A DNA stretch of 64,000 bases from Callorhinus ursinus. Lineage: Eukaryota; Chordata; Mammalia; Carnivora; Otariidae. The DNA lies in NCBI RefSeq assembly GCF_003265705.1, contig NW_020313168.1:2482074-2546073 (forward strand), read 5' to 3'. A program made the translations under genes and the position numbers. Positions 42,390 through 54,465 of the stretch are shown here, in pieces. Every line of letters starts with the position of its first letter. The first letter of the stretch is position 1. The notes below the pieces were generated by a model. The model had not been told where the DNA came from, made no database searches, and saw nothing but the letters and a program-made list of their open reading frames with translations.

Positions 42390-42629
42390 CCACATCTGGA
42401 CGAGCCCCGCCCGGGCCGAAGCGTGCGGAGGATGGAAACCCTCCCCCGGCAATGTCTCTGGGCCGTCTCCTTCGCCGGGCCTCCTCCAAAGCCTCAGACC
42501 TCCTGACCCTCACCCCGGGCAGTGGTGGCGGGCCCCCCTCCGTCCTGGAGGGGGAGATCATCTACTCCAAGAACAATGTCTGTGTGCACCCACCAGAGGG
42601 GCTGCAGGGGCTGGGGGAGCACCACCCAG
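42390..42629 (+). CDS. TBC1D16: TBC1D16 exon 2 (5' UTR end and start codon)
   Basis: The acceptor TTTCTCCCCCAG ends at 42389 and the donor GTGAGC begins at 42630. The coding part starts at 42452 (178 bp, residues 1-59 plus one base). The first 62 bases are 5' UTR and contain an upstream ATG at 42432. The main ATG has a moderate context (G at -3, T at +4), but family similarity fixes it as the start. Confidence 0.94.
42432..42506 (+). other. Upstream ORF overlapping the TBC1D16 start
   Basis: An ATG 20 bases before the main start opens a 24-codon frame ending in TGA at 42504-42506, inside the main coding sequence and out of frame with it. Its context (AGGATGG, A at -3 and G at +4) is stronger than that of the main ATG, so scanning ribosomes could be diverted. 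It affects only transcripts that include this whole exon. Confidence 0.75.
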
Positions 42630-45600
42630 GTGAGCCCAGGAGGTGGGAGGGCCTGGGTAGAGGGGCTTGCTTTTCTTTCGAAAGTAACGAAGCCATAGCT
42701 TTGGAAAGCTTTCATGTCACTTCCCCATTTGTCCTAATTTCCCCATCTTCGAAGGGGCTGGTGACCTTTAACTTATACACATGGGGCAGGACAGTTTATG
42801 GGCAATCGGCCTCAGAAGAAGACATTAGGTCACTCCAGGCTGCTGGGAGCAGGGAGCCTACAGGCTGGGAAGCGGGCAGCCTTCCTCTGTGGGTGCTGGC
42901 CAGTACCCAGGGCCCCCTCCAGTGTGGCAGGAGCCCACCCCTCAAGCTAGGTGGCTGCTTCCCTTCCCACAGCCCAGAAGGCTGTGATGAGAACCAGGCG
43001 GACTGTGGGACAGGCCATGGACATCACCGGTCCTGTCTCCACCTGTCCTCAGACCCCACTGTTCTGAAATTAGGGCAGGAAACATCAGCTGGAGTCTGCA
43101 GCAGGGAGATGCAGGGACCGTGAATTCATCCCCCTGGGGCCGTGCCCGGGACACACCAGTGCCAGGACCTTCGTGAGCCTGGGGTGGACACTTTTCCTGT
43201 GGTGTCAGCGGCTTTGCCATCTTGTGCCAAGTCACAGACAAAGAAACTGCATATTTTTCCAGGGCTCAGGACGCGGCGGTGGCCAACTGCCCAGTGCATG
43301 GCAGGGCAGCAGGTCACAGCACGGAGCAAAGCATTCGCTTCTCTTCCAGGACGGGTACCTGACCATGGCTGTCCTCGGGCTGGGGGCAGATCTGAGGCTG
43401 TTAGATCTGGTCATAGTGGCCGGGCACTGACTTCCCTCAGCCCCGCTGCCCCCCATGGAAGGAACAAAATGATGGGTTGGTGATACCCAAGTCCTGTGTG
43501 GTCCTTTGTCGTTTGTGCAAATGACTTGCAACAAATACATGGATTGCTTTATTTTATTTGTATGTTAACTTCATGAGCGTGCCCGGAACCCCAGGCAGGC
43601 AGGCCTCTTTTTTGGACGAGGAAGTTGGTGCTCAGAGAGGCTGGGCCACTCCCAACGCTTGCCCGGGGTGGAGGTGGGGCAGGGGTGGGCACTCCTCGTT
43701 CTTCCTGCAGCCTCCCCAGGCTGCTGGAGGATGCTCAGGCCCCACCGTGCACCTGCAACCTGGCTGTGGCCTGTGGACTTGCCCACCCAGCGCAGTCAGA
43801 GGCCCCACACCAGATGTCAGAACATCTAAAAAAGTTATAAATTACAGTCAGGCCTGAGCGCTTTGCTGTATGCAAATTATGTGTCAACAGAATACTGAAT
43901 AAATTAATTAAAATACAAAAAGTTTAAATTATGTTAATGAACTATTCCTACCTCGATAAGTCTATCTTTATAGTCACCCAGATGGTCAGGTGCAGGTCTG
44001 GAATCATCAGCCCCTACAGGTTCCAAAGCAGGAGAGCCGAGGTCCAGCCTAGCTCTTTCCTGCGCTATGAGGGACCTCGGGCATCCACGTGTGGACACCC
44101 CAGCCTGTCCACAGCCCCCACAGACAGCTCAGGAGCAGGCCCTGGAAGCTGGTTCTGGGCTGCAGACAGGGAATTCCAAGATCCTGCATCCCCGGCGTGT
44201 GCTCTAGAAGGGGGTGCAGGCTCTGGGTGGCACATGGCCGTGGATGCCTGACCACGGGGCCGACTCTGAGGATTCAAGGAGGAGGCAGAGGTTCTAGGGC
44301 CGGGTCTGAGAGTGTTAGCCCTTCTGGTCTAAATCAGAAAGAACAGCACAGCCTCGGGAGAGCTTCATGTTGATGCTGTTGTGATGGAAGGCCTGGTGGG
44401 GGGTGGGGGCAGAGGCCTGGGGCTCCCTTCCCAATCTCCGAGCCGCAGGATCTGAGGGTGTAGAAAAGTGTGGCCTCCCCTGCACCTTACCATTACCACT
44501 GAGTGTCCCCACCTCTTCTGGAAATGGAGCCAGGCTCAGGAGACTCCGGTGCAGGTTCTCAGAGCCCCGAGGGATGTGAGGGCCCAGCTCCAGCCCCAGG
44601 GGCTTTCAGAGAGGAGACCAGGAGGTCTGGGCACCTGGCATGATCGGCCCAGAAATCAGGACATCCTGAAGTGGCAGGAAGTGCCGCCTTCCCTCCAGAC
44701 TGAGCGTCCAGGGGCCCAGAGAGCCCACCCATGGCTGCTGCCTCCTCGGAGAACCGCTCTTCTCCGCCCCTGTCTGCGGTCTGGTGCCTGACATCGGGGA
44801 TGGCCCCTTCTTCCAGAAAGCCGCATTAAAGAAGATACACTGAGACCCCGACTGACCGGAAAACACCCAAACGCCCCTCTTTGGATTTATTTAGTATGAT
44901 ACATAAATAAAGCCCACAGCCTCCATCGCTCCCAGCTGTGGTGAAACCGGGCTCCTGGGCTCCTGGGCCCCTGGGCTCCTGGGCCCCTGGGCTCACCCAG
45001 ACCTGGAGGCTGGCTGCGCCCGGGGACGCCAGACTGTGGCCGGGGTGGGGCTCTGAGCTGGAGGAGGTCTCCCCGTGCGTGGAAAGACAACGACAGGTCC
45101 CTGCCTGGGAGCCCAGTGCCCCCGAATCTGCTAAGTGCCCCCAGCTTTCACTCAGCTCAAGCCTGACCACGCCCCCTGGCCGGACTGTCTCGGGGCGTGG
45201 CCTCTAGCAGAAGCCAGAGGGAGGCCCCACCGTCCCTAACCTGCCTGTCCTCCTGACCCTCCCAGGCTATCTGTGCTTGTACATGGAGAAGGATGAGCTG
45301 CTCGGGAGCACCCTCATCCTCGCGTGGGTCCCCAACTCTCGCATCCAGAAGCAGGACGAGGAGGCGCTGCGCTACATCACCCCTGAGAGCTCCCCGGTGC
45401 GCAAGGCGCCCCGCCCGCGGGGCCGGCGCGCCCAGAGCTTGGGGACGCCCCACCAGCCCTCCCCTACGGAGCCCAGGCCCGCCCTGACCCCCAGAGACGA
45501 GGATGCCCTGGTGGTGGTGCAGAGCATCCAGGACGCCGTGCGCGTCAGCCCTTCACCCCCTTCCGAGGACGGGGAGAAGCTGGCCCAGGGCTTGGGGATG

Positions 45601-45857
45601 GCCCCGCCGGCGCCAGCCCACAGCGACTCCGGGATCCTGTCGGGGGTCAGCTCGCAGGACGGGCCGGAGGAGGGGCGGGAGCCCCGGCCCGAGGCCGGCG
45701 AGGAGGAGGGTTCCCTTGAGCTGTCGGCGGACGGTGTGAGCAGGGACAGCTCCTTTGACTCGGATTCCGACGCCTTCTCTTCGCCATTCTGCCTCTCGCC
45801 CATCAGCGCCGCCCTTGTGGACAGTGGCAGCTCCGTGTTCCTGGACAGCGAGAGCGG
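42452..45857 (+). CDS. TBC1D16: TBC1D16 (first two coding exons, partial gene)
   Basis: TBC1D16 is a TBC-domain Rab GTPase-activating protein; the full-length form is linked to Rab4A and recycling endosomes, and a short isoform to Rab5C. Two coding exons are present, 42452-42629 and 45266-45857, spliced in phase 1 through codon G|GC. They give residues 1-256. The start (MSLGRLLRRASSKASDLLTL) and EGEIIYSKNNVCVHPPEGLQ match the human protein, as do QDEEALRYITPESSPVRKAP and SRDSSFDSDSDAFSSPFCLS. The N-terminal part (about 25-95) resembles the N-terminal region of TBC1D15/17. Residues 95-256 are Ser/Pro/Glu-rich and probably disordered. The catalytic TBC domain is encoded beyond the right edge. 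The reading frame is intact. Confidence 0.96.
42630..45265 (+). other. TBC1D16: TBC1D16 intron 2
   Basis: A 2.6-kb intron, GT-AG, of mostly unique GC-rich sequence. A short minisatellite lies at about 44948-44998. A sentence-like run of open frames on both strands reflects GC content, not exons. Confidence 0.85.
44948..44998 (+). repeat. Short minisatellite, GGGCTCCT / GGGCCCCT units
   Basis: About six tandem 8-bp units (CTGGGCTC / CTGGGCCC alternating) in TBC1D16 intron 2. Confidence 0.88.
45266..45857 (+). CDS. TBC1D16: TBC1D16 exon 3
   Basis: This is a 592-bp exon, with acceptor ACCCTCCCAG and donor GTGAGT. It encodes GYLCLYMEKDELLGSTLILA and onward through residue 256. It contains a basic PRPRGRR stretch and a long Ser/Glu/Pro-rich segment, and ends SSVFLDSES plus two bases of the next codon. 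GC content is very high, which leaves several shadow frames open. Confidence 0.95.
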
Positions 45858-46834
45858 GTGAGTGCTGCGTCTGACCCCCAAGGCCGGCCCCGGGCCTCGC
45901 GGGGGGCAGCTGTGTGTGTCAGGCCTCTGCTCCCTGAGTGGTGAGGGCAGCCTGTGTCTCGCCCTGCCGGGGTCCGGCTCTCCCCAAGCCAGGGCCTCAG
46001 CACCCGTGTCCCATCGTCGATGCTGCCCAAGACGGCGGCGAAGGACCCGCAGTGGGGGTTCCACCTTCTCTCCCCTTCCTGTCCCCTTGGCGGCCTCACT
46101 TACGATAAGCCATCCCTACAAGTCTGACCTGCCCCATAACCCAAACTAAACCCCACGGGGCCAGGTCCTGGGAATCCCAGTTCTTATCACTGGGGGTACA
46201 GTAGATTGTCGGCCATCCCACAGACCCAAGGCATGCTCGGAGACTCCTGGCTGGTGGCATAAGGCTTACGGGGTTGCAGCCAAGCCAGGCACGTGGCCCA
46301 GCCCCCTGACCCCGGGGGAACCTTAGCCTTTCTGCCCAGACCCTTGAGCTGTAAGCGGCGGGAGCACAGTCCTGGGGGAATGTTGGTGGCATTCCCTCTA
46401 TAGCCTGAGAGCCCAGGGGAGCCAGATGCCTGGGCACAGCAGCAGCCTTGCTGGTTCAGGCCACACAGGCAGAGCCGGGGGTGGGGGCAGGACTTAAGCT
46501 TCCTGGGGTGAACCTGTCAGGGGCTCGTGTAGCAGCCACCACACGGCATCATTAGGGGTCTGCAGGGCATCACGGGGGTGGACGTGCACAAGGCTCATGA
46601 ACAGTGGGCTTGCACTAACCCGGAGCGGCCGGGGCCAGCACAGGACGGGCCACCCCCGACGTCGGCAACCCCTTCCCGTGCTCTGGCTGTGGTCCTCACT
46701 CTCCTTAGATTTCTAGGTAGACAGTGGTGAGCACGCTCCTAAGCGCTGATGTATTCAGCCAGCACACGATCGTTGACCTGGAGCTGTGAGCCAGGCACGG
46801 GCTAGGGGTGGATGGTTCAAGCATTGAGTGGGCA

Positions 46835-47035
46835 CCAGGTGTGTGTGCCACGGATTACTTACGCTGATGCTCACAAGCACCCCCAAACCCTGTGAGGCGG
46901 GTCCTAACATCACCCCCGTCTATAGAAAGGGAAAGCGAGAGGCTCAGAGAGGTTACTTAACTTGCTGGAGGTCACAAAGCCAGTAAGCCAGCGGAACTGG
47001 AAGTGAGCCCGGATGGCTCTGCCCCGGACCTGGAG
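46835..47035 (-). mobile_element. MIR, antisense
   Basis: ACCCTGTGAGGCGGGTCCTA, GAGAGGCTCAGAGAGGTTAC and GGTCACAAAGCCAGTAAGCC are antisense MIR phrases. Confidence 0.85.
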
Positions 47036-47312
47036 CACATGAGGTCACACAGGACAGACGTAAGCAAGGGAGCAGAGGAGAAGGAATTTGAGATGGATTC
47101 TTTCCTGATTTTATCCCCTCAACAAGATGTGGTCCATTAGAGCCTGAGAGTGGACTGATAACCTCTGTCTCGGGTATTGGAGAGCATATATGAAGGGGAG
47201 CGGTCCACTGTACCCCGTGAGGTTCACTGAGCTGTGTGGTGTTTCCCACCAGGGAAGCGGGCTAGGAATGGAACGCAAGCCTAGCTTCTGCAACACCACA
47301 GGGCTTGGTCAG

Positions 47313-47331
47313 AGCTCCCCCTGGTGGGCCA
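47313..47331 (-). promoter_or_regulatory. Possible CTCF core motif
   Basis: The plus strand AGCTCCCCCTGGTGGGCCA is the reverse of a CTCF-like core (CCACCAGGGGG). A single motif match in an intron is weak evidence of binding. Confidence 0.3.
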
Positions 47332-47499
47332 CCCTGCTGGTGCCCGGCACCTCCAGGGCCCAGGTGGAGGGACGGGTCCCGAGCTCCCATCTTTACTGTG
47401 ACTCAGGTGTCCTGGGCCTGGCCTGTGGTCTCATGGCTGAGGTCTTAGTGGCAGAATCAGAATCAGGGCCTGGTGTAATGGGCCTTGTAGCGCCCCTGA

Positions 47500-47640
47500 T
47501 CACAGAAGGAGCTTGGATTTGGGAATTCGGGAGACCTGGTTGGCATGAGCCTGGGAAAGCTCTGTGTCTTCTTAGAACCTCCATCTCTTCTTTCGTAAGG
47601 TGAGGACAGTGACATCTGTTGTATGGGGTTACCCGGTGAA
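47500..47640 (+). mobile_element. MIR
   Basis: TTGGGAATTCGGGAGACCTG, then AACCTCCATCTCTTCTTTCG and a TAAGGTGAGGACAGTG stretch fit MIR. Confidence 0.6.
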
Positions 47641-47754
47641 TTCACTGCCGGCTTCCTTCCCCGTCCCCCGTGCCTTGCTGGTTCTCCACCCTGGCTGCCT
47701 GTGAGAATCAGGGGACCTTTTATACTCTCATGCCCAGGCAATTCCAGATGCTTC

Positions 47755-47955
47755 TAGAGCAGTGATTCTCACCTGGGGCCGATTCTGCCCTAGGGGACAT
47801 GTGGCAGTCTCAGGACACACTTGAATCACAACCGAGGATGGAGATGTGATTGGCTGGCGGGTGGAGGCCAGGGATGCTGCGGAACACCCCACAATCTCCG
47901 GGACCGCCCCCCATGACAGAGGATCCTGCCCACGTGCCTCAGTGCCAAGGCTGAG
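47755..47955 (+). mobile_element. MER5-like hAT element
   Basis: It begins CAGTGATTCTCACCTGGGGC and ends near AAGGCTGAGAACCCTT, with GGCCAGGGATGCTGCGGAAC inside. These are the terminal and internal signatures of the non-autonomous MER5 group. Confidence 0.85.
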
Positions 47956-48004
47956 AACCCTTCCAGACAGACAGGGGCGGCCCCAGAGTAGGGAAATTGT
48001 TTTG

Positions 48005-48600
48005 TTTTTCCAGTTGTGGTAAAATACACATAAAACAAAATTTGCCACTGTAGCCATTTAAAATTGTACAATTCTGTGGCCTTTAGCGCATTCAGTTGTG
48101 CAGCGGTGACCACTGTCTAGTTCCTGAACTTATTCCTCACCCCAAAAAGAAGCCCCACACCCACTAAGCTGCCACTCCCCATTTGCCCTCCCCCAGCCCT
48201 GGCAACCACTAATCTACCTTCTGTCTCTGTGGGTTTGCCCGTTGTGGACGGTTCCTGTAAGTGGAATCATGCCACATGTGGTCTTTTTTTTTTTTTTAAA
48301 GATTTTATTTATTTTGAGAGAGAGAGAATGAGAGAGAGCACATGAGAGGGGGGAGGGTCAGAGGGAGAAGCAGACCCCCCGCCGAGCAGGGAGCCCGATG
48401 CGGGACTCGATCCCGGGACTCCAGGATCATGACCTGAGCCGAAGGCAGTCGCTTAACTGACTGAGCCACCCAGGTGCCCGTGCCACATGTGGTCTTTGTG
48501 TCTGGCTTCTTGGAGCATGATGTCGAGGATGTGGACCTCCTGTTCACGGCTGGCTAATATTCCAGGTGATTCCGACTGCCGTTGGATGCGAGAGCCCCAC
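48005..48600 (-). mobile_element. L1 3' UTR fragment, antisense, split by a SINE
   Basis: TTGTGGTAAAATACACATAA, CCTGGCAACCACTAATCTAC and AAGTGGAATCATGCCACATG are L1 3' UTR phrases. The SINE at 48287-48480 splits it, and the sequence resumes with TGTCTGGCTTCTTGGAGCAT. Confidence 0.88.
48287..48480 (-). mobile_element. CAN-SINE, antisense, inserted in an L1 remnant
   Basis: Reversed element with an exact 17-bp duplication, TGCCACATGTGGTCTTT, at 48270-48286 and 48481-48497. The L1-like sequence resumes right after it, giving a clear nested insertion order. Confidence 0.97.
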
Positions 48601-51247
48601 TCTGTACCGTGTGCCAACTCCCGAGCGAAAGCAGGGGGGCGTCTCTCGGGTGCCGGGGTTCTGTGGCCACGTTAGGAGGCCTTTGGGGGGTAAGGCTTCC
48701 AGAGCCGTATGTTTGCTTTCCAGACCCCCGGCCCCACCCAGTTTCGTTTGGGGTCATCTGTTTGCTTAGAGCTGCTTCACAGATGGTGGATCGATCTCTG
48801 GGTATGCAGAGAAGACTGTGGTGTGGTCATGGAGGTGCCTCCACTACAGAGTCTCTGCAATTCTGTGGCGCTTGCTCTTCCGGCCCCAGCAGTCTGGTTA
48901 GGCTGGGGCTTTGTGTTGCGACAGGACAAAGACGGACGGGAGCCCTCCCTGCCTCCTGGCCAGGATTATGTCTTCAGCCCGGGGTAGGGGGGTTTGACAT
49001 GGACACGGCCTGCATCCCAGACGGAACCTGATGGGTGTTACATGGAGGCACACTGGTTCCCAGCCCAGCTGCACATGACAGGTCTCTGGGAACTTTAAAA
49101 AGCAGATGTGGATTCTGGAAGGGGCTGGACGGGCCCTGGAATCTGCATTTTTCATAGGCCATTTTGATGAGAGCCAGATTTGGGCACTGGGCCAGTCCCC
49201 GCAATGCACGTTCACTTGCTCCTTTGCTCTCCAAGCCACCATACTGGAGACCGTGGAAGCAAGGATGGTGCTCCTCCACTCCTTCCCACCCCCACACAGT
49301 GCCCACACGGTGATGGGGCTGGAAATCCTACACTAAAGTGTCAGCCGTACGGGACACTATAGACCAGGCACTCCGCACCCGGCTGCAGGTGAGGATGCCT
49401 TTGGGCAGCCTTGGAAATGCCTAATGCCCAGGTGGCAGCCAGACCAACTAAAACAGAGCTGCTGGGAGGGGTCCCAGGGACTCCCAGCATGCTGCCTGGT
49501 TGAGAATCATGGCTCTGAAGGGTACTACAGGAAAAGAGGTGTGGTCCTTGTGCCTTGGACAGAGAGGGCGTCTGGGCGGAGGTCCAGGGCGGAGGTCCAG
49601 AGCGCCAGCATTGGCTGGAGCAGACACCCTGCAGCCGGGCTTGGCTTTGAGGACTGGCATGTGCCCATAGCCGCTCCTGGAGCAAAGGTTCCTAATGTAA
49701 CAGCGCACTGGGTCCCCAGGAGGGGTGCGAGCAGACTGGCTCAAGGGATCCCTCTAGTGGCAGAACCTAAGAACTAGACGTGGAGGCTGACCGTGGGGCT
49801 GGGGATGGGCGAGGAGGAGGAGTACCCCCCCAACCCCCCTGCATCTGAGAGTCCCTCCAACATTTCGTTATGTGAGGGCGGTATCCGTTCCTGTGGGGCA
49901 TAGCCTGGCAGGGCCCTGTTCCGAGATGGCCAAGGCACCTGCTCTACCCTACCCCCCACTCCAGCTCCCAGCACAGTGACGGCCTGAAATCCTTGACCAA
50001 ATGAGCGCTCAAGGCCCATTGGGGAATGAGTGGCCGAGGAGAGCTGCTGTTCCGGCTGAGGTCTGAGTCCCAGAGCAGGGTTGGGTTCTGTGTTCCCTCA
50101 GTGCTGTGCCTTCCACGGCATCAGGAATTAGGGCTTGGGATTGGCATGCAGGTGATGATGATCATGGGGCAAGGTCAGCAGCGAGGTCACTGGCCAGCCT
50201 GTCATTTGTCTGTCCTGGAAGTCGCCCGGTCCAGTCTGAAGGGCCAGTGGGTGAGGCTGTCATATAGCAGGACCCCCCGTGTGGACCCCCAGGTGGCCTG
50301 CCAATCGACCCCGCCCTGGGAAGTGCATCAACAATGTGTGGGAAGAGCTGAGCACAGCTCCTGTCTCCTAAATCGAATGTCTTCTGAACGCATTCTAAGG
50401 AATAATCTGAATTTCAGAAATAAAACACATTTGCGTGAAGATGTTCATCACAGTACTTTTTATAATGGAGAAAAGGGGGAAAGCATTTAAATATCCAATA
50501 GTCAAGAAGGAACTAGCTCAACTCTGGTTCACCCTACCAGACAAGGGAGTTTTATCTGGGGTCAGTGAGCCCCTGAAATCTTAGGATACTTTTTGTCTGT
50601 GTGCTCATGGACACACATTTCCTAAGGAGGGGGCACCACGCGATTTCCGTGTCTGTGACTCCCGAACGTTCAGAACCTCAATGCCACCAGAAGGAAGGAC
50701 ACACAGTGTTTAGAAAGGCTGAACTGTCACATGGAGATTCACAGTGTCTCTGCAGCAAAGCAGGTGGCAAATCCCACGCATATTTTGGCTAAAGTCTATG
50801 AAAAGGCCCGGAGCGTGGGTGAGGCCATCCGGGGCAGGGAGGCCCAGGAGAACCTCCTGCCACGCGGGATAGACTCCAGATCTGTGCCTCTGATGTGGTG
50901 GCCACTGGCCCCCGTGCGCAGCTGGGCATCTCTGGAAATGTGGCTGGTGTGGCTTCAGGCACCACGTTTTACGTTTACATAATGTTGAGAGATCTGAATT
51001 TAAATGGCGTGTGCGGCCACCGTGTTGAACAATACAGGTTAGGGGATGGTGTGCCAGAATGTTAAGATCCTGTGATTATGAGTAATGTTTTCCTTTTCTT
51101 GATTTTCAACAATGTTATTCTGTGGTTATATTCATTTTATGATAAAAACCGAGTTTTAAAAGCAGAGAGCCCAGTGAAGTCCTGCCCGACTCAGACTGGC
51201 TTCCCCCCGGCCTGGCCTGCACGCTTGTCAGTGAAAAAGCTGTCCCA

Positions 51248-51450
51248 GGGCACCTGGGGGGCTCAGTCGTTAAGCGTCTGCCTTTGACTCAGGTCATGAT
51301 CCCTGGGTCCTGGGATCGAGCCCCGCATCGGGCTCCTTGCTCAGCGGGAAGCCTGCCTCTCCCTCTCCCACTCCCCCTGCTTGTGTTCCCTCTCTCGCTG
51401 TCTCTCTCTGTCAAAAAAAAAAAAAAAAAAAAAAAAAAAGATTTAAAAAA
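51248..51450 (+). mobile_element. CAN-SINE with long pure A tail
   Basis: Full body followed by TCTGTC and a long A run. AAAAAGCTGTCCC before and AAAAAGCTCTCCC after are the target duplication with one difference. The unbroken A tail suggests a fairly recent insertion. Confidence 0.95.
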
Positions 51451-53784
51451 AAGAAAAGAAAAAGCTCTCCCGCGCTGGCCGGTCACTGAGGTCCTGCCAG
51501 CAACTGATGCTAATGACCTGCTAGCCGGTCCCCAGAGCTGGGTCCCCACCCCTGGGGAGAGTTTCCCATCTCCCTGGATCCTCTGTGGTTCCTGGCGCAT
51601 GCTCAGGGTGGCTGTCCCAAGTGAAGGGCGGCGTGCGGGGTTGCAGAACTGTCTGGGTGGCCTCTCATGGTGGCTTCCTGGGTGCCGTGGCCCAGCCCGC
51701 TCAGACGTGGGTCTACACGAGGGGGGCACAGGCCCCGGGGGGACGCGGGCTGGTGAACGCCGGGCCCACCTGCCCTCGGGGTCCTGCTCAGATGCCCACC
51801 TGCCTCCAACCTTTGCTCTTGATCTTCCCCCTGAGCCGGCCCGCCGTTCCACCGCCACTCCCCAGCCCTGCCGCCTCCGGCTGGAACTTTCTCCCCCATG
51901 CTCCTGAAGCCCCAGCCAGCCCGCGGGTGGGGAGGACCCTCTGGGCGCCTTGTTCAAGCTGCGCCTGAAACCCGCAGCCTCGCACTGTGGCTGTCCCGTG
52001 AGTCTTATGGGTCTGTCTTGGCAGCGCCATGCCTCAGAACTTTCTGTGGCAGTGGACGCTGTCCAGGCGGGTGTTACTGGCCACGTGTGGCTGTCGAGCC
52101 CTGGAAATGGGCCTCTTGCAACTGAGCAAGATTTTTAATTTTGTTGGTCCTCAATGAATTAAATTCTGATAGCCCCACGGGGCCAGAAGCTTCTGTGTCC
52201 GGCAGTGCTGGTCCCCACGAGACGGTCGCTGTGGGGAGGACAAAGGTGGTACAGAGGGCCCTCCAGATTATCTGTAGGAAGACAAGGGGTCACAGTACCG
52301 GTGGCCTGGTGCCCCCTCCCCCGCAGCAGGTTTCCCAGGGGTGGCAGAAGCCCACGAGGAGGGGCATCACTGCCCGGCTCCAGGCGCCCCCCCCCGCCCC
52401 CGCGCAGGACGCGAGGCGGAAATAAATGGTATCTTAAGTGCTTTTTGCCTTTAGGAGGAAAAGGCTGCATGACACCAGGCTATCAGCCGTAAAGGCTGAA
52501 TTATTGATATCTGTCGTCCTCGTCGGTGTAACTGGCCTGTGTGCACAAGGGACAGACAGGAGGCGAGAACCCCAGCCTCTCAGAAGGATCTGGAAGCGGT
52601 GGGCTCAGTGGCCCAGGTCTGAATGCCTGGAGGTGTTGCTGCCAGGGAGCTGCCGCGAGGGACCTGGGGGTGCCGTCCAGGGTCCCCCTAAGCCAGCAAG
52701 GGCGGCCGGTGGTGTGAGACCACAGTTCTCAGTTGCTTCCGGCGGTTTCCATGGATAGCCTGGCCGTTCTTTTTCCGTACAGCCACCTCCGGCCGGCAGG
52801 GCGCCCATGCAGGGAGGGGGCGAGAAAGACGTGACCCTGAGCAGACCAGGGTGTGGGGGGGGGGCCAGGGGAGCCTCCAGGCGAGGCGACAGCGTGTTTG
52901 CACTGGGGGACGTCCCAGGAGGCTGCTCCAGCAGCAGCAGGACCAGATGGGGGCGGGGAAGGCCTGGGAGCGGCTGCCACCACACAGGAGAGGGGGTGCC
53001 CGCCTGCCCGACCAGCTGTGGGTCCCAGAGAGGCGGGAGGTGGAGCGGCCAGAAGCTGGTGGGGAGGTAGAGGGGCACGTCCCCTCCCTCAAGGTTTCAG
53101 GAAGCCACCTCTGCGCCCCGTCGTGGGCCTGCCCGGGGGCCCCGACGCCCCTGCGGATGCTCCAGGGACAGCCGCCCTCGCCCCTCCTGGGCCCTCAGCA
53201 GCAGCCTGGCAGCCGGGAACCTGGCAGCTTCCAAAGATCTGTTGTTTGGGTTTGTTTGTGCTTCTGTAACTGGGAGCTGAGATTTATTTCTTTAAAACAT
53301 CCCATCTCCCGACACCCTGCAATCTGTTCTGGGCTTCGTTAAGACTAATCTTGTCTTCTGTTTCTGTAGCACTCGGCAGGCTCCGTGCCGGCTCTCCTCC
53401 CTCCCCTCCGCGTGCCCCCCCCCAGTCAAGGTGGCAGTCACCAGCTGCTCCACTCGAGCCTGTGGTGGCCGACACCCGGCTCTGAAGGAAGCAGCTTCGC
53501 GAAGGGCAGCAGCAGGTCGGAGCCCTGTGGACCAGCCTGCGGCTTCCGGGGGGCAGGCTAGGAAGCCTGGCGGGTGTCCAGGGCCAAGGACGTGCCCTTC
53601 ACCATCTGCCCTCAGCCGTGGGAGCCCCTTAGCAGGAGGGGCTGCCCGGGAGCCCACTCTGGGCCTGGACAGTGCCCTGTCCTTCAGTGTCCTGCCTAGG
53701 GGAGCCATCTGGGCAGGGCAGGGACGGGCAGGCTTGGTGGGGGAGGCCCTGTGGGTCCCGCAGGGCGGGGAGTCTGGCCAGCTT

Positions 53785-53910
53785 TGTGGTCAGACCCTGA
53801 GCCCCACCATGACCCTTAGGGCATGACCTTGGTGACGTGTTTCATCTCCCCTTGCCTTGGTCTCCTCATCTGTGAAATGGGGCCATTGTGGGGATAGAGT
53901 AAGGCAGTAA
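53785..53910 (+). mobile_element. MIR fragment
   Basis: GCATGACCTTGGTGACGTGT, GGTCTCCTCATCTGTGAAAT and GGGGCCATTGTGGGGATAGA fit the 3' half of MIR. Confidence 0.7.
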
Positions 53911-54029
53911 AGGAAAGCGTGTGGGGCGGAGTCAGCCCCCAGTGGGTCACCAGTAGTTGTTAGCAGCATGGTCCGCAGGACACGGACACCTGCCGGGCGC
54001 CTGACAGCGTGCAGCCAGATGGGAAGTGC

Positions 54030-54465
54030 TTTGTGTTGGTGTCTGGGGGCTGCTGCAAGGAAGGACCACAAACCAGGCAGCTGAGGACAGCAGAAATGGA
54101 TTCTCTCAGTCTGGAGGCTGGAGGCCTGAGATCGAGGTGTGTCTGCAGGCTGCGCCCCCCTCCGAGGGTCTGGGGAGGATCCTTTCTGCCTCTGCCCACT
54201 TTGGGGGGCTCCAGGCATTTCTTACGGCTGCATCCCTCCATCCCTGCCTGTGTCGTCATGGAGCCTCCTCCTGCGTGCGTCCGGATTCCTCTTCTTATAA
54301 AGACTGTGCTCTCTGCGTGTCGGGCCAACTCTAAATCTAGGGCCACCTCATCTTGAGACCCCTGACCGACTACTTCTGTAAGACCCTGTTTCCAAAGAAG
54401 GTCATATTGGGAGGTTCCAGGTGGACACGAATTTGGGGGACACTATTCAACCCAGCACGAGCTTA
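54030..54465 (-). mobile_element. MLT1-type LTR (solo), antisense
   Basis: Reversed order of the same LTR family: CAGAAATGGATTCTCTCAGT, GGCTCCAGGCATTTCTTACG, GACCCTGTTTCCAAAGAAGG, AATTTGGGGGACACTATTCA. No internal region is present. Confidence 0.87.

Noticed and set aside
51284..51957. Overlapping 207- and 222-codon frames on both strands
   Set aside because: Both include SINE sequence and its A tail, so they are repeat-derived.
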